Shown here in pieces: positions 34,101 through 46,205 of a DNA stretch of 64,000 bases. Within the stretch, counting starts at the first letter, position 1; each line of letters begins with the position of its first letter. Under the pieces are notes generated by a model, which worked only from the letters and a program-made list of their open reading frames with translations, was not told where the DNA came from and did no database searches. A program made the position numbers and the translations under genes. This stretch comes from Beta vulgaris subsp. vulgaris (taxonomy: Eukaryota; Streptophyta; Magnoliopsida; Caryophyllales; Amaranthaceae), in NCBI RefSeq assembly GCF_026745355.1, contig NC_079207.1:8535238-8599237 (forward strand), given 5' to 3'.

Positions 34101-37100
34101 AGATGAATTTTGTTGACTGAAAGATCTGATTGCATCAAATTGGAAATTCAATCGCTTCTGCTCAAAGTTAGAGATATTGGTATAGGACTGCTAATTAGTT
34201 TCTGGAAGTATGATATGTAAAGGGATTTTGTTGATTTGCTCTTGATGCTTGCAATGTCTAACACTTTCAATTGAAAAACAACTGCTTCGGTCAATAAGGC
34301 GAAGCCGACATTCTTTATGCTGATTTCTTATACTGTTCCCTTGTTTCTTCCAGGTGGCAAGAACAGTGCCGATAGGTCCCTTCTTGTGGACCTTATGTAT
34401 TGGGTATCTCAAAATCCACCACCTGCACACGTCTTTTTGATATCTGGTGACAGGGATTTTGCTGGAATTTTGCACAAACTGAGAATGAACAACTATAATA
34501 TACTGCTTGCTGGTGAAAGCAAACATGCCCCCAGTGTCCTCTGTAGTGCTGCAAGCATCATGTGGCGTTGGAATGAATTAGCTAAAGGAGAAAACCTTTC
34601 TGGTAGGCATTTTAACCAGCCACCAGATGGCCCCTTTAATTCTTGGTATGGTCACTACAGAGGTCCCCTTGAAGATCCATATGCTGCATCTGAGCAGAAA
34701 ATCCGTTTGGAGGCTGACAATGTGTCTAAAGCCGATCTGTCCTTAGAGTCTCATCCAGTACCTGTGACAATTTTGAGGCAGGTTCGTCGTATTTTAAATG
34801 CACATCCAAACGGACTTAACATTCTAGAACTTCGATCTGAGATGACAAAGAGGAATGTATCTATTGATAAAAACTTCTATGGTTATAAAAAATTTTCTCG
34901 CTTTCTGCTATCAATGCCCCACATTGTAAAGGTTAAAGCTTGTGCTGATGGTCAGTTCTTTTTACGCCCTGCATCTCCAAAACTTCGAGAATCTATTAAG
35001 GGCAATGGTACTTCTGTAAGATCCGTGACTGAGAATAAGAACCAGGATGTCAAGGAGACTGGAAAAGCAAATGATCAGACTCACACAATTACTAGAATGG
35101 TGGATGCCAAGCCACAGTCACCCGTGTTCCCTTACATTGACGGTAGAGAGAGAACAGTGGGAGAGAAGTCGGCGAAAGTGACTCCTGAGGAAAAGGAATT
35201 AGATGGTCTTCAAAGAGACAATCAGGTTGGTTCTACTAAGGATTTTCCCGGAGATGCTTCTACTATGAAGGAAGTTGAGATTCCTCTTTCCCCTAAGGAC
35301 AAAGAACATTCTGAAACCAAAATTGGTCTATTCAAACGACTATGGTTTGGTCCCAGTGCAGATTCCAAGAAGACAAGCGCTGATACATCTGGTAAATTAA
35401 ATACATCTAGTGGTAGCCCAGAAATGTCCAAAGAGGAGACTAAATTAATCAACCAACACAGTTCTAAACAGCCAGCACATTCTTCTTCCATTACTGCATT
35501 AAATGAGGATGCCAAAACTAACATATCTGATGAATCTGAAGCTAATCTAGGTTTCATAACAAGGGTAATAAACTGGTGCAAATCTTGGCAAAAATTTTCT
35601 GCCAGTACATCAACTGAACAATCCAGTGAAGTGCCTGAATTTATAGAAGAAAATTCAAAAAAGTTTGATGATGCTTCAGACTCAAGGAAGCATGAGCTGT
35701 TCTCTAAGGATACTTTCTGGAGTTCTCTTCATATGTTTCTTAAAACATGCAGAGGATCGGACATTGTCTTAAACTCGAGATCCAGGTATTATTTCTAAAC
35801 TGTTTTTCCACATTATGCGTTTGACATTGTATCAACATTCAACACGCTTGTGTTTCCACTTCCCACACCCCTGCTTATGGATTTATGAACCTTTTATTCT
35901 CAATTCCTCCAGCCTGAGCTGGGGGAATAGGAGTGTTAGAGACTCTTAAGAAGTAACTCATTATGTGCTTGTTTTCTGTGTAATTCTGGATAGTCTAAAA
36001 ATTGTCAAAACAAGCAATTTAAATCAATTTCATATTCTTTTTTTAGAAGAACATAGAACTTTTGAAAATCTTATATGAAGGTTTCCAGATGTCTTGTACT
36101 TATTCCTTCTGGCTGGCTTCTATCTGTGAACGTATGAACTATGAATTATAGCTTATAAGGAAACTTTATTCTGGGGATTCTCTCTAGATGTTTATCCAAA
36201 GTCTTTCTAAATTCAAGACGACTATTAACAATAATCTTCCACCATTGTTCAAAAATTTAGTGTCAACTTAGTGGAAGAGAGAGGAATATGGAGTTGGGGA
36301 ATAGAAGTGTTTGAAACAAGGGCTGTGTTACCACTTCCCACACCCCAGCTTATGGATCTATGAACCCTTTATTCTCATTTCCTCCAGCCTGAGCTGGGGT
36401 ATAGAAGTGTTTCAAAGAAGGGCTGTCGGAAGGGACTCTTAAGAAGTAACTCATTATGTGCTTTTTTTCTGTGTGATTCTGGATCGTTGTAAAATTGTAA
36501 GGAGGTAGTATAACTGCGGAAAATCTTATATGAAGCTTTCCAGATGTCTTCTACTCACTGTTTCCTTCTGGCTGGCTTCTTTCTGTGAACTATGAATTAT
36601 AGCTTATAAGAAAAAGTTTATGCTGGGGATTCTCTCGAGATGTTTATCCAAATCATCCTAAATTCAGGACGAGTATTAGCAATAATTTCCCACCATTTTT
36701 TGATTTGGTGTCAACTTAGTGGTAAAGAGGGGAACAAGGAGTTGAAGGGAATCATTCCCTGATCAGCCCCAGTCAAGAACAGGAATTATTCTTGACACAT
36801 TAATCTTACCCAAATAATGAAAATTCTTTTTCTCACTGCCCTATAGGCTTCATCCAGGCATAAGTACAAAGCTACAACCAAGGTATCCGCCTGAAAAGGT
36901 CAAGGGTGTTTTGCGAACACCAAAAGCTTAACCCTGTTCTAGAACATTAAATTTTGCCAGGATGGAAATTCCAGTGCAAACTTCATAAACGTTCTAGACA
37001 GAGGCCTTCCATGCACAAAATACATAGATAGGAGACGTTAGATCTACTGGCAGATCTACATTGTCAATAGTGGGTCAAAGCACCACTTATAAATTAAAGT

Positions 37101-39227
37101 TTTGAGAATTTTTCTTCTAAATATGTGATTGGAAAATTATTTTTAGTTTTACCACTTTTATCCTAAATAAAATTGTATCAGTTCCCCCCCCCCCCTCTTT
37201 CCAACCACTACAGAGACGCTAATTATTTTTAACAGATGTGCCATGTTTACATGCTCCAAGGAGCCATTCGTGTTGAGATGAACATTCTATGGACACTAAT
37301 CACCTTTCAGTGTTTTAAGTGAGGAAGCCAAAATACTTAATAGTTTTTTATGTGACAGGGGGTAACCTCTGCCTCTTAGTTCAGAGAATAATACAATCTC
37401 CTAACGTCAGTCTTGAACACAGCTCAAAGAGAAGCGTCCTTCTGTCATATTTCTTGCTCAGTCCAAGAGGGAACATAATTAGTTGCAGAATATGCCTTCT
37501 GTGGTCAGAGACCCTGCTCAGGTGCCTCTAGAGCCTAATGGTTTTCCTGAATTCCTTTTTCCTTGCCAAAGGGTAAAACATCTAAATGATCACCTTGTAC
37601 ATTGTTTCTGCATGCGAAAAGTCTCCCAGAATAGAGCGATTGTTACTTTGAAGGATAAGAGAAGCTACAAATATGTATCTTTGATCAGCCTTCCTCTTTG
37701 AACAAAGCATTTTCAAGCAGTTTCCTTATTATAGTAGATTTATTCTTTATCTTTTTAGTCCTGTTGTGGTCATGGAACCGGTTATCATTGAATATGTGAT
37801 CATCAGTTGATGCAACTTCTTTACCATCCAAGTTTCCAATATTTTACATAAATATAGTGTTGAAGTTACCACTGCTATGTCGCTATTTTCAGGAAACTCC
37901 TTGAAATGCTCTAAACTGCACCAATTGGATTGTCATAAAAGATTTAATGGCATACCTTTCGCGGAATAGTCTATTACTGGTTCACGAAAGTAAAGTGGAT
38001 TGAGCTTTTGAGTGTTGCTTGAGTGGCATGAAGCTACTTAACAAAAGCTAACAAACGAATTTAATTTTTTTATGCTACTATGTTAAACGTATGTGTTGTT
38101 TGGTAATCTTTGTCTTCTGTCTTAGGGAGCACTTCGCTGAAAAGATTCAGAAGGAAGGACCTTTAATCCTTCGATCTCTTGAAGAACCTGATCTTCGTCA
38201 CTTGGTAGATCTATTAGTTTCAGAGAAGAAATGGATTGCAGAATTTCCAACTAAAACTCCTCGATTTAGATTTATTCACCCTCCTGCAGAAAGTTCAGCA
38301 GAACCTCAACCTCAGAATGCCCAACCTCACAGTTCAAATGGGTTAAGTTCTATTTTTATGGGCTCATCTTCTGAAGAAAACTCTTCATTGAACGTATCCT
38401 CCCCCTTGCAGAAGAAGCCTTCTGAAAAGCCCAGAAGTGAAGTCCTAGCAGACTGTCAGAAGCTTTTGGATGAACTTCTATCTCAGTACCCTGAAGGTTA
38501 CAATATGGGTCTCTTAAAAAGCCACTTCGTTGACAAATATGGATATGCTCTTGATCACAAAAAGCTTGGGTACCCAAAACTGGTATCCCTCCTACAGATT
38601 ATGCCTGGGGTGAAAGTAGAATCTTCTCATGTTTATCCGGATCATGTGGTTTACTCTTCCGGCATTGCATCCTTGGGCCTCAGAGAGAAGTCTTCAGGTT
38701 CAGAAGACGATGTGCCTGATTTACCACGGAAGAATGAGGATGGTGAATGTCAATGGGAGGAACTTGGACCTGTTGCAAACCAGGAGCAAAAATTAACTTG
38801 TAATAATTATGAGCCTTCTGTATCAGATGATGATGACTTTTCTGATATGGAAGAGGGTACAAATTCATCGCTGGTCAAAGTAGAGGATCAAAACAGGTCA
38901 ACGGTGAATCAGGAAGACAGTTCGTTGCTACAAATCTTGGATTCATGGTACAGCACCAAGGATGAAAGTGATACTCAGGATCATGGCTCTCGTGCTGAGG
39001 ATTCAGTAGACTGTTCTAAGGAGGCATCTGAGCTGCCCGAATCATCCAACAGTACTGATGTCAAAGGTGAAGCTGCTGCTTCTTCTGCAATCAACCCTGC
39101 ACGGAAGCAGAGGCCACAAAAGAGCTACACATTTGTTGCAAATCCTGTTGAGACGACTAAGGACAAGCTGATCGATGGAATTTTAGGTAGCTTGAAGAAG
39201 TCAGGAGAATCAAAGATACAAGAGTGA
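31174..39227 (+). CDS. NYN domain protein with two LOTUS/OST-HTH domains
   Basis: Three exons, 31174-31540, 34354-35785 and 38126-39227, join in frame through GT-AG junctions to 966 residues. Residues 1-50 are hydroxylated and basic with a ten-serine tract, which could be an organelle transit peptide. The NYN (PIN-like) domain covers about 52-195. Key acidic positions are visible: VWWDIEN (Asp59), GGKNSAD (123-129) and ISGDRDF (152-158), and all appear intact, so nuclease activity is possible. LOTUS/OST-HTH domain 1 is at about 257-328 and domain 2 at about 702-775; such domains bind RNA, notably G-quadruplex RNA. The middle and the C terminus are polar and acidic, probably disordered. The layout resembles plant limkain-b1/MARF1-like proteins annotated in Arabidopsis as putative endonucleases (AT5G09840 and AT5G64710, from memory). 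Exon 2 to 3 joins as SRSREHFAEK. Intron 1 carries a MITE and a minisatellite, and intron 2 an internal duplication. The target RNA is unknown. Confidence 0.92.
31624..31727. mobile_element. Tourist-like MITE in intron 1
   Basis: 104 bp, with ends GGCCATGTTCTTTTC and AAAAGAACGGGGCC, flanked by TTA on both sides. The core has the AGTTCAATTCAG/CTGAACTAAACTG words of the ACTGAA family. TTCTAAGGTGTACTTA occurs both just left (31608-31623) and shortly right (31747-31762) of it, a local duplication larger than the TTA. Confidence 0.8.
31888..32171. repeat. 57-bp minisatellite, five copies, in intron 1
   Basis: Units start ATTGTAGCTCGTGTTAGGAA and contain TTTGATCTCAATGTAGCCAT. They begin at 31888, 31945, 32002 and 32059, with a fifth slightly shortened copy. 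As 57 is divisible by three, the first four copies stay open as a 19-residue repeat on either strand. It is intronic and not part of the mature message. Confidence 0.9.
35855..36750. repeat. Tandem duplication of about 450 bp in intron 2
   Basis: Two diverged copies follow one another: about 35855-36290 and about 36330-36750. Shared blocks in the same order include CCACTTCCCACACCCC, CTCCAGCCTGAGCTGGGG, CTCTTAAGAAGTAACTCATT, CCTTCTGGCTGGCTTCT and GGGGATTCTCTC. It is a local intron duplication of no visible function. Confidence 0.85.
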
Positions 39228-39996
39228 AAGGAGTCTTTTTCCTCCTTGAGGTAACACAAATATCACCCAAAATTGCTAGTTTCCTTCAATATATAGTACA
39301 TCAGAATGAGAGTATACTACTCTTCTTGCTCTTAAAATAAGATCATTACTACAAAATGCTTATTCTAGTCGTTCAAGTAGTTCATCGATAGTCTTAGCAG
39401 AAGTCGAAATTATGTGCTTCATCAACAAATTGATTTTAGAAACCGGTTCGTTAACATTAAAAACTCTAACATCTGATGGTTATTGGCATGCGAAGTTGAT
39501 TATTCCCTGGTAGTTATATGTTAAACAAGCCTATTCTTAGTTACCACTGTAAACTCCTAGCTCAAGTAACTTTTATTCTAGGATGATTTCATGGAATGGT
39601 ATATCAGAATATCGAATGTAGCACAACTGGCAACAAAGAAATTCGAGTTCTTAGTCGAGTTATGCTTCAAAATAATTTAATTTTTCGGTAAACAAAGTCA
39701 TTAATTCCTTAATAATGTCGAAAAATATTACAATTCGAAATTAACTGTTCAATCCAATAATTAGGGAGTAGGGTGTTTCAGAATAATTTACTGTCATGGA
39801 ACATTGAGAAAGGGATCTTACTTAATTGGACATGCAATTTGCTAATGATACTATGGAATTTGCTTGAAAGACGCTGCATCCTTTAGTTTGCTTTACTTGA
39901 AATAAAGAAAGTACTTGTCTGTATTACCTTTACTGATGCCTTTAACTGAAAAACAAGCTTGTTATAATTACATCCAAAACATTGAAATAGTACATA
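39228..39996. other. 3' flank of the NYN-LOTUS gene, no further gene
   Basis: It probably holds the 3' UTR; AATAAAG-like signals occur near 39900. No other coding frame is recognised. Confidence 0.4.
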
Positions 39997-40448
39997 CTAT
40001 TTCCGTTCATTCTTAATAGTTACACTTACACTTTTCACGCATGCCGATTCAATACTTTGAGCCTCTATATCTCTAATTTTGTATTTGTAAAAAATATAAA
40101 AAGTCGATATTGTAAAAATTCGTATCGAGACGAATCAAATAAGACTCCACGTTTGGAGAAACTTGTGGATATTTTAGAAATTTTCCATGAAAAATATGGG
40201 GTGTTTCGACCAAAATGTCACCGATATATACACTATTTACGTTTATTGGATATAATTTAAGAGTTTCTCCTGAAAAGCAACGTATGATTCTTCCTAGAGA
40301 AGAATGTTTATAACAAAAAGTTAACTATGTATATTATGTCAAGTTAGTATTATATTAACATGACAATTTAGTATTATGTTGAAATTATATTTATGGTAGC
40401 TAACAAATTGTTTGTTTATATACAAATTTTTTTATGAGACGGAGGGAG
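39997..40448. mobile_element. Stowaway-like MITE
   Basis: The left end CTATTTCCGTTCATTCTTAA and the right end ATGAGACGGAGGGAG lie next to TA. At 452 bp it is long for the type and may hold internal insertions. Confidence 0.6.
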
Positions 40449-41477
40449 TACTTTGTTTATCCCCGATCCCTTGCCGACCTAGCTAGTGATCAATTAGTTG
40501 TGCACAGTAAGGGAGTTGTTAACATGATTTTGTGAGACACATTTCATTTCAATTTCTACGTAACTGTTTAGTTGTAAGCCTTTGGTGACAACCACGAGTG
40601 GGGCTAATTCAAACCCCTCGGGTAAAATAAGAACAACCTCCACACTCAAACCTCTTTTTTTGCGGAAAATAAAAGTAAATTTCATTGTAAAGCCGTATGT
40701 AATGCGAAAAAGATACACGTATTCAAAAGGAAATTAAAAAAACGCGAAGAGCATCTTTTTTTTCAACTAAAACAGATCCAATTTTGTGTACTCTTATGTC
40801 ATTACTACTAATTAGCAATGTCAGGAAACTACTAAGTCAACTATGTGATATATATGGCCCTGCATATTTGGTTTTAATACCATGATTTTGTTTAGATCAT
40901 AAGCAAGAAAGATTTTGCCACATAATTATATACACAAATTCATATCTTTTACTGAATCTTTACGTAATCTATTTTACATACTTAAATATTTGCATGCATA
41001 TAAGAATTTATAGGCCTGACTCAGTCGATTTTGACTTGGTCGACTTGAAATCATCACATTTATGGCTTGTTTAGTTTTCGAATATAATTTGACAATTTTG
41101 GCGATATATTTATATGTACTGTGATAAAAGTCTTATGTCGATATTTGTAATAATTGAATTTTATTTCCAATCATATTTCTTTTGTTTATAGATTTTCATT
41201 ATCGCTCAGTTTTACCCTCGACGTGTTATTAAAAATTTATGAAGGAAAACTGATATTTGGAGTGGGCAAGCATTGTCATAAACCTCTGCAAGAGACTTTC
41301 TTCGCAGATTATCTATTACTTGTTATCACTATATATTAACAACACACAAATGAGCCTGTAAATATGAAATAGATCATGTGCACAATATAGATTCAGCTAT
41401 TAATGTTGTTGAATTTAACAAAATATTTATTAGACTTGGACATCATATATATGCTTGGTTTAAGTCATGAAGGATAT
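40449..41477. other. Intergenic, no gene
   Basis: AT-rich sequence. A 74-codon minus-strand frame at 40718-40494 resembles nothing I know. Confidence 0.4.
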
Positions 41478-41701
41478 TAGGATAGCGCTACATTTTTTAA
41501 GGGGACCCTACTCAGGGACCTCCTTGGTAAGGAGAAGGATCCTACTGGATCAACACCTCTTGCGGGTCAACCAGCCTAATTACACAGGTCAACGTTTGAG
41601 ATTATGGGAGATATAGTGGAATTCGAACTTGTAATCTCAAAGTTAAATGGTGAATTTCCCACTATCTTCACCAAGCAAGCTTAGTTAGGATAGTGCCACA
41701 T
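41478..41701 (-). mobile_element. tRNA-derived SINE, minus strand
   Basis: TAGGATAGCGCTACAT at 41478-41493 recurs as TAGGATAGTGCCACAT at 41686-41701, a likely target duplication with two mismatches. On the minus strand the insert has CTTGGTGAAGATAGTGGGAA (A-box region), then GATTACAAGTTCGAATTCCA (B box), and ends in AAAAAATG. A third related copy of the flank near 41806 shows that the flank itself is locally repeated. Confidence 0.65.
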
Positions 41702-41888
41702 GTTAGTGCTTCTTACGCATTCATGAGTGTATATCCGCATTTCTTGAAGAAATTGTCTTTGTACGCTTGTTGCTCAATTTAACAATTCGTGCCTTATTTG
41801 AAATTAGGATAGTGTTACATGTTAGTGCTTCTTATGCACTCCATTTGACTATGTTTTTTCTTATATAATGATGCGAAATAATATATTA

Positions 41889-42042
41889 CCTCCATTTCAT
41901 ATTATTTGCAACGATTAGACACTTTCTACTCACATTTTATGTCAAATCGTTGCAAATAATATAAAACAAATGTAGTAATAAAGTTGGTTGATGAATAGTG
42001 TCATAAAAGCAAATGATGTAACTAAAAAAATACGGAGGTAGT
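41889..42042. mobile_element. Stowaway-like MITE, compact
   Basis: CCTCCATTTCATATTATTTG and CAAATAATATAAAACAAATG are inverted, with GCAACGATT/AATCGTTGC extending the stem. The 87-bp core element is 41889-41975. A second right end (TACGGAGGTAGTA) lies at 42031-42042, which suggests an older, longer copy. Confidence 0.6.
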
Positions 42043-42317
42043 ATATGAATTATACAATCAAGATCGTTATGTATTTGTTTTAGTGAATAGAGACAATTCC
42101 CACTGCAAAACTTGTCATAAAAATTGTCCAGCGCCGAGCCCACACTTTTAACTTGCCTTATAAAGGCCAATGGTTTTTTTTTTAGCCCACTTGACAGGAA
42201 CATAATAGAAAAGGTAGATGTAGACACTTTTAGGTCGAATTCAACCATTTTCATTTATTTTTCAAGCTTGGTTGAACCAATCACATAGGCGAAATTAGAG
42301 AACCGTCAGTTTTTTTT

Positions 42318-42442
42318 TTTATCTATATAAGTCACGAACGCAGTACAAAATACAAAAAAAGAAGGAACCAAGGAGGGATCCGAACATGTGACCTATCATT
42401 CACAGTACCTCAATTTTAACTACTAGGCCAAGATATCCTTGA
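42318..42442 (-). mobile_element. tRNA-derived SINE, family A, minus strand
   Basis: On the minus strand: TTGGCCTAGTAGTTAAAATT (A box), GGTCACATGTTCGGATCCC (B box), then TACTGCGTTCGTGACTTATA. This matches the copies at 18391, 56085 and 57735 in order. Confidence 0.75.
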
Positions 42443-42639
42443 GTAATTAGAGAATCGTTGGTGGATTAGTGATATGATCATATGAAGATGTTAGTTTAGT
42501 GGTATGTTCATTCATTTAGTAATATGTTTGCATTATTTTATTTTGAAATAAAATGACGATAAGCATATAGCAATAGGGAAGTACTATAGCTTGTTAAAAG
42601 GCATTTATGTGTACTAACAATTAAGAAGTAAATCCTAGC

Positions 42640-43090
42640 TACAAGAACTAACTACAAAAACAAGAGCAACATTAGCTACAGGAAAGGAACGCCCGTCTTC
42701 ATAAGAGTGTAGAAGTTTTGGTACAAGAGGAAAGGAAGGATGAAATCCAACCACTCCTACACTTGGTTTCGCTTCCTCTATTTTTTTGAATACCGAGTCG
42801 GGTTCTTCTCCTACCTCAAATAGAACATGCTGAGCCATACTCTATCTTCTAAGTGAATTGGCATTACCTGCAATTGCGGTCAGTCTCGCTACCTCTTTAG
42901 TTGCCGCCCCCTACTTGCTCATTCGCAATTACTACCACTTCTACCCCGGCCAAGCAACCAAAGCCGGGGACCCAGGTGAGAATAGTGAAAGAGAGAGAAG
43001 AAGCGGGGTAGAGTAATTGGAATACTTACCAGTTTTGACTGGGGCGACCCTCCATTGATCTTGGATTGCTTCTTTGTTCTTGGCTACTGC
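42640..43090. other. Possible insert of mitochondrial DNA (NUMT candidate)
   Basis: This stretch is more balanced in base composition and more complex than its AT-rich flanks. It has the style of plant mitochondrial intergenic DNA (for example CCCGGCCAAGCAACCAAAGC and GAAAGAGAGAGAAGAAGCGG). At 43000-43020 the words AGCGGGGTAGAGTAATTGG resemble, from memory, the first bases of the mitochondrial initiator-Met tRNA gene, and then diverge. A 67-codon minus-strand frame (42838-42635) shows no known domain. The assignment is tentative. Confidence 0.35.
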
Positions 43091-43652
43091 TTGGTTAACT
43101 ATTGCGAATTATTATTTTATATAAGCTTGGAGTAGGCTCGGAACCACCTGTGTGATGCAGGCCGAGACCTACTCATTTTTCGGGTTTTTATATACTAAGG
43201 CGTGAAAAGACTCAAGACGGAGGAGTGGTGACCTCCTATAAGCTTGAGACCCCTTCACATGCTCCTATACTTGACGTGGCTCCATACTGCATCAAAATTC
43301 CACCACGAATAGAAAAACAAGCTGGAGAGTTAATTGTTATGATTGGATTTATAAGATCTTTGACTATTAAGATTTTGTTCTTTCCATCTAAAAGTTCGGC
43401 TTGCGAGTACAAGAGCAATAAAATCGTCAATAAAAGATAAACTAAAGGTCACATTTTTCATGTTCTTCATTTAAATTACTGTAATTGAATATGGGATTTT
43501 CATCATATACGGATTACCATTCTCATCAAATGCCCATGCCTACTCAAACACCATCAAAAATATACATTTTCCCAATCTAACCATATACTAAATCTATTCT
43601 AAATTAGTCTACGCATTTTATTTTTCACTACAATTAACGAAAAAATAAAGTA
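43091..43652. other. Intergenic, unassigned
   Basis: It is moderately complex up to about 43440, with overlapping 64-71-codon frames on both strands that I cannot assign. After that it is AT-rich. Confidence 0.3.
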
Positions 43653-43870
43653 CTTCCTCCGTTTTTTTAGATGTTACACTTTCTATTTTAGGAAGTTTTA
43701 AATTAGATGTTACAGTTTTATTTTGGGTAATAACTTCTCTCTATCTCTCTCCTATCACATGTTCACATGGGACCCTTTTGTTTTTCATTCTCTCTATCTC
43801 TCTCCTCTCAAAAAATTACGTAAGAGTCCGTGATTTAAAAAGTGTAACATCTAATAAAAAACGGAGGAAG
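43653..43870. mobile_element. Stowaway-like MITE
   Basis: The ends CTTCCTCCGTTTTTTTAGAT and AAAAACGGAGGAAG are flanked by TA. It is 218 bp long, with TCTCTCTATCTCTCTCCT in the core. Confidence 0.9.
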
Positions 43871-44427
43871 TATGAGAATGAGGATTGTGGGGGCTTACCT
43901 TCAAAAGTGGTAGTGAAAAGTTACTAAATTAAAAAATTCTAACAAAATATACACCTTATTAAAAATCATAGAGTCTAAGGTGTTATTTAGTTGACATGTT
44001 AATTTATGAGTGAATTAATTTCTTAATACGTTAGAACTTAAAACTAGAGAGTAAAGAGGTTGTTTTTTAGACAATATAAAGTTCTAGTACTTCCCACAAA
44101 ATTAGAGACAATTCCTATCTAGCCCGTCAAATAAGTAGATTTATTCTTGAGAAATTTTATTTTCTATACTCAATTAATAAATAGTACTCCCCTAAAAAAA
44201 ACTAAACAATAGTACTCAATTCTTTGAAATTAAAGATACATAAACATTGCAAAAAAAAAAAAAAACAATTGAAATCTAAGGCCCTTTTTTTAAATATATT
44301 CTCAATTCAGTTTAATTTCTCCCTATTCAATTCAGTTTCAATTTCTCCCGATTCAATTCAGCTTCAGTTTTTTATTCTTTCAATTCAAAATAACATGACT
44401 AACACACACTTAAAAATGGATCAAAAC
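43871..44427. other. Intergenic with an ACTGAA-family fragment
   Basis: Around 44280-44385, AAGGCCCTTTTTTT followed by CAATTCAGTTTAATTTCTCC repeats looks like a partial copy of the Tourist-like ACTGAA family. No gene is present. Confidence 0.4.
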
Positions 44428-44706
44428 TAGAGGTGATAATGGGCCGAGCTGGTTCGGGTCGGGCTATGTCTTGAAAAATTGCCAATTGGTCAGGCAGTGT
44501 CAAATTTTTGTGTCCAAAATCTGTTATTTCAGACTAAAATAAACGGGCTTTTTGGACAAAAATCGAACCCGGCAAAAAAATAGACTGAAAATTCATTTTT
44601 GACTTGCTCAAAGTCCGGCCAAAAGTAAAAAAAAAAAAATCGAACCGAATTAGACTCGACCATGGCCAAAAAATCGAACTGGACCGGACTAAGTTGATTA
44701 GCTCTA
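44428..44706. mobile_element. Probable hAT MITE, third copy type
   Basis: It starts TAGAGGTGATAATGGGCC and ends near GATTAGCTCTA, which are imperfect inverted ends. The flanks ATCAAAAC and TTCAAAAC (two bases further out on the right) may be the 8-bp duplication. The core is rich in CGAACC/GGTTCG-type words, as in the elements at 10632, 23978 and 56776. Confidence 0.5.
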
Positions 44707-45151
44707 AATTCAAAACCCAACCAAAGGCACATACTACCTGAACACGAGACACATCAAACTTTCATAATCACAAGAGAACAAAGGATTCATGAGTGTGACC
44801 CACATATAATGTTCTATTTTGCAGTAAAGCCAAAGGGTCCCACCTATTATTATGGAGTAGGAGCCACGAACATGGAAAAAGTTGCAGCACTGTCACAAAA
44901 TGACAAAAATATTTGTACAATAAATACATTTGGCACTAACATTTTGACTTTGTAAGCTAAACCTTGAAACTGATAGTACTAATAACTAAAATCTGGTATC
45001 TAACAGTTAAAAAATAGTTGCTTTTTTAATGTAACAAAAAATAGATGCAAATTTTAAGGAACAAACTCATAGTTCCAGTTTACATGCTCAATTATGGATC
45101 ACATGAAACTCATTACTGTTAGTCTGTTACCACAAACAAGGAATATTCTTG
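44707..45151. other. Intergenic, no gene
   Basis: Nothing recognised. Confidence 0.4.
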
Positions 45152-45328
45152 TATCAAACGGTTTGACGTTTATATTATACACAACGAAAGAGATTATATA
45201 CAACGAAAGTTATCAAACGGTTTGACGTTTAGATTATACACAACGAAAGAGATTATACACAACGAAAGTTATCAAACGGTTTGACGTTTAGATTATACAC
45301 AACGAAAGAGATTATACACAACGAAAGT
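45152..45328. repeat. 59-bp tandem repeat, three copies
   Basis: Units begin at 45152, 45211 and 45270 and are almost identical. Each contains the short palindrome AAACGGTTTGACGTTT and two copies of ATACACAACGAAAG. The near-identity suggests a recent expansion. Confidence 0.95.
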
Positions 45329-46205
45329 TACAAACGTTACATTTTTTTTAGAAGAAAAAAGGACTACTACACAAAAGGTATACAATTGATTTTAAGAAAT
45401 TAAAAGTAGACAAAATATATCTAGAAAATTAAGCAAAGTAGTATCTTATAAGTTAATTGGAGTGAAGAAATCATTTGGTAAGATCTAATAGAAAGTCGGA
45501 TAAGAGTGATGGGCAAAACCAAACTAAGGAAAAAAATGCTACATTTACACACTCCAAACTAAGTATACCATAGATTCACTCTTTAACGTTCAATTACGGT
45601 TTCCGAAGCTACTCTAGCAAAAGTATCGATCTTTTTCTCTGAATGGTGTTATGACATTTAGGATTGTCATGTCCCATTTGATGTCGAATCTGTACCCAAA
45701 TACATCTCCTTCCGCCATGACAAAACCTCGGAAACTCGTTTGGTTTCGAGGGTAAACATGGTTGGAAGGGAAGAATTGGGGTACAATGGATAACAAAAGA
45801 TCTTAATCATCTCTTATAGTTGATGAGTGCAAAAAAACCACCTCCATTTTTTACATGTAGGGTACAATCTCCCTAAGAAAATCCTACAAAAACAAAGAAG
45901 TTTTAAAGCTTTGTACAAAATTAGTAAAATCACCACTTGGGGAACCCCCCTTATACTCAAGTCAGTCCACAATTATTGTAGAGTTGCTTCAACAAATTAC
46001 TAAGAATAATCGATGGGGGGAAACCATCAAAACGGGGGAACATTGTTCCAGAAAAATTCATACTCGAAATGTCACGAGACAAAGAGAAACCATTACTTTC
46101 CACCTCGTTTTTCTTCTTGGGTTTTCATCCTATTTGGTTCCGGAAAAGCCTCACGTATAGGAATGTCTGTTTCTCTATATCTTAAACTCGATAAGACAAC
46201 ATATA
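45329..46205. other. 3' flank of the MED26c-like gene
   Basis: It probably includes the 3' UTR of the minus-strand gene ending at 46206. Frames near 45614-45796 and 46013-46200 match nothing known. Confidence 0.4.

Noticed and set aside
37185..37196. Run of about ten C's considered as a regulatory or sequence-error site
   Set aside because: It lies in intron 2 of the NYN-LOTUS gene and does not touch a coding frame; nothing more can be said.
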